A stretch of 36,681 bases of DNA from assembly GCA_964459305.1 (NCBI GenBank), contig CAYWNA010000122.1, positions 1 to 36,681 of the forward strand. The letters are read 5' to 3'. Made by a program: the position numbers and the translations under genes. Positions 26,105 to 33,410 of the stretch are shown piece after piece; within the stretch, counting starts at the first letter, position 1; the number at the start of each line of letters is the position of its first letter. The stretch comes from CAYWNA01 sp964459305 (GTDB lineage: Bacteria > Planctomycetota > Planctomycetia > Pirellulales > Pirellulaceae). The notes below the pieces were generated by a model, which saw only the letters and a list, made by a program, of their open reading frames with translations, had not been told where the DNA came from and searched no databases.

Positions 26105-26195
26105 TCAGCATTCAGCATTCAGCATTCAGCGTTCAGCATTCAGCATTCAGCATTCAGCATTCAGCGTTCAGTACTCAGCATCCCGCATCTAGCAT
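26105..26195 (+). repeat. Tandem heptanucleotide repeat, 13 units of TCAGCAT and variants
   Basis: Eleven units follow TCAGCAT (variants TCAGCGT and TCAGTAC), then CCCGCAT and CTAGCAT. The array ends 12 bases from the stop of the dehydratase gene. The same unit variants occur at 32350-32377. Confidence 0.9.
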
Positions 26196-26206
26196 CCCTG
26201 CCCATT

Positions 26207-27898
26207 CTAGCCGCAATCGGGATACAGGGTCGTGCTTACGCAACCGCGGTTGGCTTGTGAGACCGTCGCGGCGAAGTCGGCCAGGTAGCCTCGGCGTGCC
26301 CTTGGTGCCGGAGCCTGCCATTGCTCTCTTCGTTTGCCGATCTCCTCGTCGCTCACGTGTAACGTCACTTCGCCCGCCAGCAGGTCGAACGAAATCTCGT
26401 CGCCGTCCGCGACCAACGCGATCGGTCCGCCGACCGCCGCTTCGGGCGCGCAGTGCACTCCGATCGCACCATGCGATACGCCGGAGACGCGCGTATCGGA
26501 CACCAGTGCGACGCGGCCATCCAGTTCCGGTACGGCCAGCGCTGCGGAGGCCACGAGCACTTCCGGCATACCCGAGGCGACCGGGCCGAGGTTTCTAAGC
26601 ACGATCACACTTCCCGGTTGAATCTGTTTCGCCTCCACGGCGTCGGCCACGTCTTTGGCATTGTCGAAGCAGACCGCCGTACCGCGGAACTTGGGATCTT
26701 GGATGCTGGATACTTTGAACACGATCCCGTCGGGTGCGAGGTTGCCGAAACAGATTTGCATATCGGCAAACGGCTTGAACGGTGAATCGGCTGGCAGAAT
26801 CAATTCTTGATCCGCCGGAACGTCACCCACCTCGGCCAGATTCTCTGCCAAGGTTCGGCCGGTGACGGTCAAGCACTCGCCATCGAGAATACCGGCTTGC
26901 AGCAGGTGCTTGAGCAGGACGGGCGTTCCGCCGATGCGGTGCATGTCAACCATGGTCTGCTTGCCGCGCGGGGCAAAGCTGCACAGCACGGGTGTGCGGC
27001 GAAGGATGAGCTGCATGTCTGCCAATCCAAATTCGACGTCGGCTTCGCGAGCAAGCGCCAAAAGGTGCAGTACACCGTTGGTGGATCCACCGATGGCAGC
27101 GATGGCTGCGGCAGCATTCTCGAACGCCTTTCGAGTGAGAATGTCCCTTGGGCGGATATCGTTCTGCAACAAGTTTCGGAGCGCCTGTCCCACCCGGACG
27201 CACTCGTCCTTCTTTCCCTCGTCGATGGCAGGAATCGAACTGCTGAACGGCGGCATTAGACCGATCGTCTCCATAGCGACCGCCCAAGTATTGAAAGACG
27301 CCGCAATTCCGCATCCACCCGGACCGGGGCACGCGACGCGAAGGATCTCGTCGGCTTCCGCTTGCTCCATGGCCCCAACCGAGACGGCCGCTTGCGAGTC
27401 GTAGACGTCCAAGATCGTCACGTCCCGTCCACGGTGGCTCCCCGGCATGATGGTGCCACCGCTGACGACCAAACCCGGATAGTTCAACCGGGCCAGCGCC
27501 ATGGCAAAGCCCGGCCCGTTCTTGTCGCAGTGATGCAGACCGACCAGCGCGTCGTACCCGTGGGCGCTGACCACGCATTCTGCGGCATTCGCAATAATGT
27601 TGCGTGACGGCAGACTCGCGTTGCCGCCTTCATGCCCCTGAGTGATGTTGTCGCTGACCCCCGGCACGCCAAACGGGAATCCGACCAAACCGGCCTGGCG
27701 GCATCCGTCGGCGACGTGTTTTGCCAAGTCGTAGGCGTGGATATTACACAGGTTGCCGTCCAGCAAGGGCACGCCGATACCGACTTGAGCTTTGTCGAGG
27801 TCGTCGTCGGTCAGCCCAAGGCCGTAGTAGAAAGCGTTGCCGCCGCGCTGCCAACCGCGTGTCAGGTGCCGGCTGTTCCAGTTGAGTGAGGGACTCAT
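26207..27898 (-). CDS. ilvD: IlvD/Edd-family dehydratase, divergent dihydroxy-acid dehydratase
   Basis: The ATG at 27898 follows AAGGAAA at 8 bases and gives 563 residues, a normal length for dihydroxy-acid dehydratase, which makes 2-keto acids for valine, leucine and isoleucine. Three Cys expected to hold the iron-sulfur cluster are present: C51 in NLCNIHAYDLA, C124 in HCDKNGPG and C196 in PGPGGCGIAASFN. The mid-region NDIRPRDILTRKAFENAAAA and IGGSTNGVLHLLA is typical. Several usually constant stretches differ: GGMYTANTM is GIAASFNTW, and the C-terminal DGRFSGGTHG is DTRVSGVSHG. It may therefore be a paralogue acting on another 2,3-dihydroxy acid or sugar acid. No other branched-chain biosynthesis gene is in the window. 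Confidence 0.85.
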   Translation of the reverse strand: MSPSLNWNSRHLTRGWQRGGNAFYYGLGLTDDDLDKAQVGIGVPLLDGNLCNIHAYDLAKHVADGCRQAGLVGFPFGVPGVSDNITQGHEGGNASLPSRNIIANAAECVVSAHGYDALVGLHHCDKNGPGFAMALARLNYPGLVVSGGTIMPGSHRGRDVTILDVYDSQAAVSVGAMEQAEADEILRVACPGPGGCGIAASFNTWAVAMETIGLMPPFSSSIPAIDEGKKDECVRVGQALRNLLQNDIRPRDILTRKAFENAAAAIAAIGGSTNGVLHLLALAREADVEFGLADMQLILRRTPVLCSFAPRGKQTMVDMHRIGGTPVLLKHLLQAGILDGECLTVTGRTLAENLAEVGDVPADQELILPADSPFKPFADMQICFGNLAPDGIVFKVSSIQDPKFRGTAVCFDNAKDVADAVEAKQIQPGSVIVLRNLGPVASGMPEVLVASAALAVPELDGRVALVSDTRVSGVSHGAIGVHCAPEAAVGGPIALVADGDEISFDLLAGEVTLHVSDEEIGKRREQWQAPAPRARRGYLADFAATVSQANRGCVSTTLYPDCG

Positions 27899-27984
27899 AT
27901 GCGGGTTTCCTTCGGGTGCAACGAGGAAGTTGTTCGGACCACGGCCCCGCGCAGTCAGACACACGGGCTGCGTGTATGGAGGTT

Positions 27985-28013
27985 AAGATATTCTGTTGTT
28001 CCCGATTTCGAAA
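27985..28013 (-). promoter_or_regulatory. Weak candidate promoter of the dehydratase gene
   Basis: On the minus strand TTTCGA (28013-28008) and TATCTT (27990-27985) are 17 bases apart, each matching about four of six consensus bases. The start codon would be about 80 bases downstream. Confidence 0.22.
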
Positions 28014-28060
28014 CCCGGCGGGCGAAATTCGCCGCCTCATATGGCAGTTGCCGACGCGGC

Positions 28061-28100
28061 CAAAAGAAAACCCCTCGGTCCACGAATGTGTACCGAGGGG
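28061..28100 (-). terminator. Intrinsic terminator of the Flp pilin gene
   Basis: CCCCTCGGT (28071-28079) and ACCGAGGGG (28092-28100) form a perfect 9-bp stem with a 12-base loop. On the minus strand the hairpin is followed by TTTTCTTTTG. It lies 61 bases past the pilin stop and is the best intrinsic terminator in the window. It also keeps pilin transcription out of the dehydratase gene. Confidence 0.88.
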
Positions 28101-28161
28101 CAGCAGTCAATGTTCCAATACGCAGGAGTTCAACAGAATGCCTGCGCCGGATGGCTACGAA

Positions 28162-28320
28162 CTACAGCGAGCTGTTGATCGTGCCGAAGGTCGTGTTGGC
28201 GTTTGTGCCCAACGTGGTGATGGCCGTGAGGCAGACCACGATGATCAATGCCAGCATGACGGCGTACTCGACAGCGGTGGGGCCACCTTCGGACTTGAGG
28301 AAACGTTTCAGAGCCTTCAT
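28162..28320 (-). CDS. Flp-family type IVb pilin
   Basis: The ATG at 28320 follows a perfect GGAGG at 6 bases. The 52-residue protein is a typical minimal Flp pilin: basic leader MKALKRFLKSEGG, then PTAVEYAVMLALIIVVCLTA. Prepilin peptidase should cut after G13, leaving the Glu at mature position 5 and the hydrophobic helix that packs in the pilus core. Flp pili act in tight adhesion and surface attachment and need Tad machinery, none of which is in this window, so it is a solitary pilin gene here. It has its own terminator (28061-28100) and a long leader with a cyclic-di-GMP-I riboswitch (28527-28621). One Cys (C30) sits in the helix. Confidence 0.93.
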   Translation of the reverse strand: MKALKRFLKSEGGPTAVEYAVMLALIIVVCLTAITTLGTNANTTFGTINSSL

Positions 28321-28467
28321 AGCAACCTCCAAAAAGTTGTGCGGCCGCAAACCAATCGGGCGACCGGTGTTAACGAATCTGCTCGCTCCGCCGAACGCGA
28401 AACCGCCTTTCGAGCGATCTCTGCCTGCCGTGCGATGGCATGAGCTCGCATAAACGAAACTACAATA

Positions 28468-28500
28468 GACGCCTCTCTTCCCCAGCGTCCTTCATGGACG
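28468..28500 (-). promoter_or_regulatory. Possible expression platform of the pilin riboswitch
   Basis: On the minus strand CGTCC atgaa GGACG (28500-28486) and GACGC ... GCGTC (28489-28468) share bases and cannot form together. The second is followed by TATTGTAGTTTCGTTT, a loosely U-rich run. This could be a terminator/antiterminator pair 27 bases past the aptamer. The stems are only 5 bp, so this is an inference. Confidence 0.3.
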
Positions 28501-28526
28501 GTTGCTTGCCAGCGGTGTAACCCACT

Positions 28527-28621
28527 TCCCTTCGGCAGCCCGGCTGCCGCAGATCGAAATACAATCTGCGGCCCTCGGCTTTGCGTCCCAGCCTTGCGGC
28601 TGGTTTGCCTTTGTCGAGGAT
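28527..28621 (-). promoter_or_regulatory. Cyclic-di-GMP-I (GEMM-I) riboswitch aptamer in the pilin leader
   Basis: On the minus strand the aptamer reads, in order: P1 strand TCCTCG (28620-28615); GGCAAACC (28609-28602); stem CCAGCC with GNRA loop GCAA and stem GGCTGG; GGGACGCAAAGCC (28589-28577), the most conserved GEMM-I sequence; then GGGCC; a 9-bp hairpin GCCGCAGAT/ATCTGCGGC (28572-28546); GCAGCCGGGCTGCCG (28547-28533), matching the conserved GCGGGGUUACCG side; and the closing P1 strand CGAAGGGA (28534-28527). All main GEMM-I parts are present and correctly ordered. It lies about 205 bases upstream of the Flp pilin ATG on the same strand, with no gene between. Such riboswitches sense cyclic di-GMP and often control pilus or adhesion genes. 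Confidence 0.93.
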
Positions 28622-28752
28622 CAGAGGCGACAGGCTTCGTCAGCCAAATCACCGTTGTCGAGAACGCGGCGAATGCTTTCGTCGAGAACACGACGGTCCA
28701 GAGACTTGGCTACATGGTTCCAATGCTGTTCGCGTCTTCCCCATGCAATGCA

Positions 28753-28780
28753 AACCTATGTCACGGTCGGGCGGTGTCAA
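28753..28780 (-). promoter_or_regulatory. Weak candidate promoter of the riboswitch-pilin transcript
   Basis: A perfect TTGACA on the minus strand (28780-28775) is followed after 16 bases by TAGGTT (28758-28753), a poor -10. It would start transcription about 125 bases before the aptamer. Confidence 0.22.
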
Positions 28781-28784
28781 ATCG

Positions 28785-28810
28785 AAAGCCATGGAAAACA
28801 CATGGCTTTT
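28785..28810. repeat. Inverted repeat AAAGCCATG/CATGGCTTT
   Basis: A perfect 9-bp stem with a 7-base loop, followed on the plus strand by an extra T. It lies between the FHA gene and the riboswitch and might weakly end transcription coming from the FHA gene. The rest of 28622-28905 shows nothing I can support. Confidence 0.45.
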
Positions 28811-28910
28811 CGGGATATCCACCGATGCACCCGCCGAATGTCGAACTGCTGCCACGGCAAGTCGGCGGCAAGAGACATGTTGCCTTTTCACAACGCTGAG
28901 ATTGGGGGAA

Positions 28911-29033
28911 GGTCCCGTTTACCGAGCGGGGCTTGGTCCAACAAGGAGGGCGCAGGAATGGAGTTGTAGCTGGATTCGCAAGGATTAAGACGGATTACGC
29001 CTTCGGTCCCGCCAGGTAAACGGGACCAAGCCC
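28911..29033. repeat. Inverted pair of GGTCCCGTTTACC repeats around a single hairpin arm
   Basis: GGTCCCGTTTACC (28911-28923) is inverted at 29015-29027, and GGGCTTGGTCC (28929-28939) matches GGACCAAGCCC (29023-29033) inverted. Between them, at 28966-28990, is a single arm GTAGCTGGATTCGCAAGGAT related to element A. The composite lies just past the FHA gene's stop. Confidence 0.65.
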
Positions 29034-29084
29034 AATTTGGCCGGTATTCCGGTGCGCGGCCGCTGGATTCGCTTGCCAATTGCG

Positions 29085-29480
29085 CTAAATCTGCCGGCGT
29101 TTCAGCCCGGCTCGCTCCAACAGCGTCTGTGAGAGCACGTCTTGGCGCGGCTGTTTGTCGGCTGGCGGCGGTCCTGTTGCGCCGAGATCGTCCATCGGCG
29201 AGTACTTGACCTCGTACTTGTGCTTGGCCACGGCCAGAGTATCCCCGGGATCCAGCCTCTTTCGCGATGTAATGCGAATGCCGTTGACCTTCACGCCGTT
29301 TCGGCTGCCCCTGTCCACAATGAACCAGTAGCCGTCTTCGGCGAGCAACTCGCAGTGTTCGCCCGATACATTGGCGAACCGAAGGACGATGTCACAACTT
29401 TCGCGTCGGCCGATTTTCAGCTTCTTCTTCAACAGCGGGATTGGGTCCCCGCCACCCAGAGGAACAAGTTCTCCAAACAT
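29085..29480 (-). CDS. Small FHA-domain protein
   Basis: The ATG at 29480 follows GGAG at about 8 bases and gives 131 residues. Nearly all of it is one forkhead-associated domain, which binds phosphothreonine: IGRRESCDI (23-31) has the conserved GR, S39-G-E-H42 the Ser and His, and DRGSRNGVKVNG (56-67) the phosphate-binding SxNG loop. The tail (95-131) is Pro/Gln/Arg-rich and probably flexible. There is no signal peptide, so it should read Ser/Thr kinase signals in the cytoplasm; the kinase is not in this window. It diverges from the radical SAM gene. Confidence 0.88.
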   Translation of the reverse strand: MFGELVPLGGGDPIPLLKKKLKIGRRESCDIVLRFANVSGEHCELLAEDGYWFIVDRGSRNGVKVNGIRITSRKRLDPGDTLAVAKHKYEVKYSPMDDLGATGPPPADKQPRQDVLSQTLLERAGLKRRQI

Positions 29481-29584
29481 GTCAACACTCCGCTTGCCTG
29501 GGGCTGGCGAGTGATTTACGATGCCTGCTCCCTGCACCCGCCGTAAGTACTACCGCAACAATTTCACTTTACAGCAGGACCGCT

Positions 29585-30565
29585 TTGTCGTCAAGCACTT
29601 TCGTATTACCTACCGGCGATCCTTCGTATTACGACTGGCGTGGCGCCGGGCTGAGGTACTACGCTTACAGCTTCTTTCTGCGCAGCAAGTTTGGACACCG
29701 CGTTCAGAGAATCAGCGTGGACGCGGGATTTACCTGTCCCAACAGGGACGGCACCGTGGCGACCACCGGGTGCGTGTTTTGCGAGAATCGTAGTTTCAGC
29801 CCAAGCCGCCGTGGCGCCCGACAGGAGGTTTTCGAACAGATCGAAGAGGGCATAGGACGAGTGAAACGGCGGTACGATTGCGACCATTTCATGGCGTACT
29901 TCCAGCCTGCCACAAACACGCATGCTCCCGCGGAACGGCTCCGGCAACTTTACGACCAGGCGCTTGCTCACCCGAGCATCGTGGCATTGGCAATCGGCAC
30001 CCGGCCGGATTGCGTGCCCGATGCAGTACTGGATCTACTCAGCGAGATCGCCCAGCGCACACACTTGACCGTGGAATACGGCATGCAGTCCATGCATAAC
30101 CGTTCGCTCGACTGGATGAACCGGGGGCATCGCCATAGCGCATTTGTCGACGCCGTGGAGCGTAGCCGCGGGCGGGGTTTCGACATCGGGGCCCATGTGA
30201 TCCTTGGAGTGCCTGGCGAAAACCATGAGGACATGATGGCCACGGCGCGCGAGCTGGCTAGTCTCCGCATCGATTCTGTGAAGATCCACAATCTGCACGC
30301 GGTGAGAAACACGCCGTTGGCCGATCAAGTCCAGCGCGGCGAGGTCGCACTGATGGAACGCGAGGAGTACGTTCGTTCGCTGGCGGATTTCTTGGAACTT
30401 CTGCCGCCGAGCGTTGTTATCCAGCGCATCAGCGGCGAGGCCCCTCCTGAGTTCCTTGTCGGTCCGTCGTGGTGTCTTGACAAGCCAGCGATTCGCGCCG
30501 CCTTGTTGGATACGCTGGAACGACGCGGCACATGGCAAGGGCGGCGTTGCCGGTTGCCGGCTTGA
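29585..30565 (+). CDS. YhcC-like (TIGR01212) radical SAM protein
   Basis: I chose the TTG at 29585 because AGGA lies 5 bases upstream, the earlier part of the frame overlaps the divergent FHA gene, and the resulting 326 residues fit the family. The opening YYAYSFFLRSKFGHRVQRIS and VDAGFTCPNRDGTVATTGCVF are typical of the family. Cys51, Cys63 and Cys66 (C-x11-C-x2-C) would bind the 4Fe-4S cluster that cleaves S-adenosylmethionine. Further family regions are YFQPATNTHAP, IGTRPDCVPD, VEYGMQSMHNRSLDWMNRGH and VILGVPGENHEDMMATA. The fold is Elp3-like. The biochemical role of this conserved family is not established. Confidence 0.9.
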   Translation: MSSSTFVLPTGDPSYYDWRGAGLRYYAYSFFLRSKFGHRVQRISVDAGFTCPNRDGTVATTGCVFCENRSFSPSRRGARQEVFEQIEEGIGRVKRRYDCDHFMAYFQPATNTHAPAERLRQLYDQALAHPSIVALAIGTRPDCVPDAVLDLLSEIAQRTHLTVEYGMQSMHNRSLDWMNRGHRHSAFVDAVERSRGRGFDIGAHVILGVPGENHEDMMATARELASLRIDSVKIHNLHAVRNTPLADQVQRGEVALMEREEYVRSLADFLELLPPSVVIQRISGEAPPEFLVGPSWCLDKPAIRAALLDTLERRGTWQGRRCRLPA

Positions 30566-30631
30566 GCAAGTCGGCACATAATCTGCAGATTCACACTCAG
30601 TAGTTGGAGGTTCGGGCGGCGCGGACGTATG

Positions 30632-30703
30632 AGCCGTAGCCGGATTCGCAAGAATTCGGGCGATTTGCCGCTTCCACCGAACTCTTGGCGAGTTCGGCTA
30701 CGG
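30632..30703. repeat. Dispersed hairpin element A, variant copy
   Basis: Arms are GTAGCCGGATTCGCAAGAAT (stem ATTC/GAAT, loop GCAA) and the inverse of GTAGCCGAACTCGCCAAGAG. An outer inverted pair CAGTAGTTGG (30598-30607) and CCAACTACTG (30711-30720) encloses the element. It lies just upstream of the DUF1080 remnant and may mark its truncation. Confidence 0.75.
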
Positions 30704-30749
30704 TAAACTCCCAACTACTGACACTCGCAAAACAACGCAACTCAGGAGT

Positions 30750-31058
30750 CGAAATGATGCGTTTCCAGGTTCTACGCAGCCAGCGTACGCCACGGTATTG
30801 CACAATGGAGTGGTGATCCATAACCACGTTGAATTACTGGGAGATACTTCCTACGTCAGGGCGCCCCTGTACAAGAAGCATCCAGAGAAGGCACCCATTC
30901 ACATCCAGTTTCACGGCAACCCCGTACGTTTCCGCAACATCTGGTTGCGCGAGAACGTAATACCCCTAAAGGGCAGCAAGCCGACGCAAGCGAAAGAGAC
31001 AACCGAGACGCCTGACAAAAGCACAAAAGCCGGCGAAGAAGAGGCAAACGCCAAATAG
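30750..31058 (+). pseudogene. C-terminal remnant of a DUF1080 (3-keto-disaccharide hydrolase) protein
   Basis: The frame AYATVLHNGVVIHNHVELLG then HPEKAPIHIQFHGNPVRFRN and IWLREN is the last third of a DUF1080 concanavalin-like domain, whose members hydrolyse 3-keto glycosides and are abundant in planctomycetes. The usual signal peptide and first two thirds are missing. Upstream, the frame stays open but soon passes into repeat sequence (30598-30720), so the gene appears cut by repeat insertion or deletion. A TTG at 30798 could start an 86-residue product, but an isolated strand set would not fold into the catalytic domain. A Lys/Glu/Thr-rich tail follows the domain. Confidence 0.75.
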
Positions 31059-31201
31059 AAAGGTCCGAAGGGACCCGGATATTCGCACCACTTGGCTTCG
31101 TCGCTTGTCGCGAACCCGGTTCTGATGGATAATGGAGAAACGGCACGACGAGGACAAGTTGACATAGGTTCTATTGTGTTTCTGTCTCTAAGGAGACGAC
31201 G

Positions 31202-32290
31202 TTGGCTGAAAACACGAATGACCATCGCGATCAAGCCGGTGGCGAGAGGGCCATCAATTCGGCGCCCCCTGTTCCCGGCGCAGCATCGCCGACCCCCAAC
31301 CAGGAACAGCCGATTTCCCCGGCGCCGGCTGTTCCAATAGCAGGTGCACAGCCAGCCGGCGCGGGACCTCAGGAGCGCGCGATCAAACCCGCGCCGACGC
31401 TTCCTGGAAGCGGGGGGCAGGAGCAGAGGCTGGCAGGCCCTGGCGCACTTCCATCGGCACCGATCCCGGGTGGTTCGCTCGGCGAGCAGCCGTTGGCCGG
31501 TGCTCCGAAAGTTCCTATGTCGGGCTCGCAGGAGACGAGGCTGGCAGGGCCATCTGCGGTACCCTTTGGCCCGACGGTGACGCCGCAACAACCGATTATG
31601 GGCGCGCCACAGATACCTATGCCGCAAGCTCCGATGCCAGGAGCCGGCGGCGTACAAGAGGTCCCAATGGGACGAGGTCCGCTGCCTGGAGCGGGAGGCG
31701 TTCAGGAGTTCCCCATGGCACAAGGGGCGACGCCAGCGGCCGGCGGACCAGCACCGATGGTGCCACAAGCCGGTGTCGCGCAGCCGGCCTACGGCCAGCC
31801 ACAAGGCTATCCCGGCGTTCCCGTGCAACCTGGTGCTCCTGGCCAAATGGCGCCTGGCGTCCCGGTCGTCGGCATGGCGCCTACCGGCATGCAAGCCGGA
31901 GCGCCCATCATGCACACCGGCATGGTCCCAGGTGGTGTCCAAGAGGGACCTGTTGCGCCGGTGGCCGTGCCGAATCCGGCCTGGGGGCAACCGCCATCGA
32001 ACCCGCCACCCATACCGCCGCCCAACCAGCCCCTGGCACCGGCCCCGCAGTCCGGTCCGATTCCGGTTGTACCCGCGCAACCCCAATCAGGATACGCCGG
32101 CAACGTGGTTTCAACCTCAGGCTCAGGCGAGTCTTTTCCGCAAGGTCAAAGAACTCAGACCGCCAAAGCACTTCGGCATCGATCCCGTCAGCAGTCCAAG
32201 CATCTGGCCCTGATGTTCTTGTTCGGTTCTGCGCTGTTCCTGATCGGGGTTTTTATTGTGGTGTTCATATGGGCGATGGTTAGTGGTTAG
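31202..32290 (+). CDS. Pro/Gly/Ala-rich low-complexity protein with C-terminal membrane anchor
   Basis: The TTG at 31202 follows AAGGAGA at about 7 bases. The 362-residue protein has no signal peptide. Residues about 15-310 are low complexity, rich in Pro, Gly, Ala, Gln and Met, with loose internal repeats (PGAGGVQEVPMGRGPLPGAG; QEQRLAGPGALP and QETRLAGPSAVP). Residues about 318-335 are basic (ALRHRSRQQSK), followed by one transmembrane helix (338-360, LALMFLFGSALFLIGVFIVV) and a tiny tail. This makes a tail-anchored protein with a long disordered cytoplasmic part, possibly a scaffold. I recognise no family. The WYL regulator follows on the same strand. Confidence 0.72.
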   Translation: MAENTNDHRDQAGGERAINSAPPVPGAASPTPNQEQPISPAPAVPIAGAQPAGAGPQERAIKPAPTLPGSGGQEQRLAGPGALPSAPIPGGSLGEQPLAGAPKVPMSGSQETRLAGPSAVPFGPTVTPQQPIMGAPQIPMPQAPMPGAGGVQEVPMGRGPLPGAGGVQEFPMAQGATPAAGGPAPMVPQAGVAQPAYGQPQGYPGVPVQPGAPGQMAPGVPVVGMAPTGMQAGAPIMHTGMVPGGVQEGPVAPVAVPNPAWGQPPSNPPPIPPPNQPLAPAPQSGPIPVVPAQPQSGYAGNVVSTSGSGESFPQGQRTQTAKALRHRSRQQSKHLALMFLFGSALFLIGVFIVVFIWAMVSG

Positions 32291-32349
32291 CCCTTTGGCC
32301 CCTAGTACTTGGTGCTTCCACCCAACATCCGGTACTTGGCTTAGCGCAT

Positions 32350-32377
32350 CCCGTATTCAGCGTCTAGCATCCGGCAT
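32350..32377 (+). repeat. Short heptanucleotide repeat tract carrying the WYL start codon
   Basis: CCCGTAT, TCAGCGT, CTAGCAT and CCGGCAT follow one another and the last leads into the ATG at 32376. The first three match units of the array at 26105-26195 closely or exactly. Confidence 0.65.
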
Positions 32378-33401
32378 GGCCCGAAACGAACAACTCATAC
32401 GGCAGCACAAGATCCTACAAATACTGGAACGCTATCGTTTTGGCCGCACGTTGGAGGAGATCCGTCAGGAACTGGTGGATGAACTTGGCCTTTCGTCGCT
32501 GCATCAACGCACCGTTCGGAGAGACCTGGAGGCTCTGCAAGCGGCGGGCATCGACGTGGACGTCCACGATTTGCCGCGGGGGCGAGTGTGGAAATTCGGT
32601 CCCCTTGTCAAAGGAACACACAGGATTTCGGCTTCTGCCACCGAATTGATTGCCTTGTCGCTGAGCCGCGATCTGCTCTATCCTCTGGCTGGCACACCGT
32701 TCTGGTTGGGAATCGAGTCGTTCTGGAACAACTTGCGCGACCAGTTGCCAGATTCGGTGTGGAGCCATTACGAGAAATATCGACAAGCCCTGTTCGTGCG
32801 GGGAATGCCGGCTAAGTCTTACAAGCAGCAACACGGCATCCTGCAGACTTTGCATCGCTCGATCCAGGAGCATCGGGTCGCGGAAGTCGAGTACCAGTCG
32901 ATCGGAAAGAGTGCAAGCAGGAGGAAGATCGAGCCGTACGCTGTCGTGTTCTACCAGTCGAGCTTATACATCATTGCAGCCGCGGCAGAAATCGATGAAA
33001 ACAGCAGCGAACGGATTCGGCACTGGAAGCTAGATCGTTTCATCAAAGCGACGGCGTTGGACCAGTGGTTCACGGTTCCGGCGGAATTCGATCTGGAGCA
33101 GCATCTTGGCCAGAGTCTGGGGATCTTCGCCTCAACTGGGAAAGCAAAGAACTTTCGGATCCGAATCAGCAATCGCGCCGCGCCTTGGGTGATCGAGGAT
33201 CCCTGGCATCCTGACCAGGCAATCGAGCGGCAGGAGGGCGGCGGGATTATCCTCACCGTTCGAGCCGCTCACGAACTGGAGATCATTCCACGGGTGTTGA
33301 GTCTTGGCAGCGAGGCGGAAGTGCTGTCTCCCGTCTCCTGTCGGCGCTTGATCGCCCGCATGATCCGAAGCATGGCCGAACGGTACGGGGAGGAGACGTG
33401 A
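32376..33401 (+). CDS. WYL-domain transcriptional regulator
   Basis: From the ATG at 32376 the protein has 341 residues. Residues 5-60 form an N-terminal winged helix-turn-helix of the DeoR/YafY kind (HQRTVRRDLEALQAAGIDVD as the recognition part). Residues about 155-225 are the WYL domain, an Sm-like fold that binds ligands or nucleic acid: VEYQSIGKSASRRKIEPYAV then VFYQSSLYIIA. A WCX-like C-terminal extension (about 260-335) follows. Members repress or activate nearby genes, often in defence or DNA-damage responses; the target here is unknown, though the tail-anchored protein gene lies just upstream. The start codon is inside a heptanucleotide repeat and no Shine-Dalgarno is seen, so the start is less sure than the gene. 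Confidence 0.88.
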   Translation: MARNEQLIRQHKILQILERYRFGRTLEEIRQELVDELGLSSLHQRTVRRDLEALQAAGIDVDVHDLPRGRVWKFGPLVKGTHRISASATELIALSLSRDLLYPLAGTPFWLGIESFWNNLRDQLPDSVWSHYEKYRQALFVRGMPAKSYKQQHGILQTLHRSIQEHRVAEVEYQSIGKSASRRKIEPYAVVFYQSSLYIIAAAAEIDENSSERIRHWKLDRFIKATALDQWFTVPAEFDLEQHLGQSLGIFASTGKAKNFRIRISNRAAPWVIEDPWHPDQAIERQEGGGIILTVRAAHELEIIPRVLSLGSEAEVLSPVSCRRLIARMIRSMAERYGEET

Positions 33402-33410
33402 CGGGTGAAG

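Noticed and set aside
26105..26195. Tandem repeats as a possible CRISPR array
   Set aside because: Units are 7 bp and directly adjacent, with no spacers.
28502..28969. 155-codon plus-strand frame across the riboswitch region
   Set aside because: It runs antisense through the aptamer, has no Shine-Dalgarno and shows no recognisable protein.
32256..32375. Extended N-terminus for the WYL regulator overlapping the upstream gene
   Set aside because: The translation there is Trp/Ser-rich and unlike the family; homology begins at the ATG at 32376.
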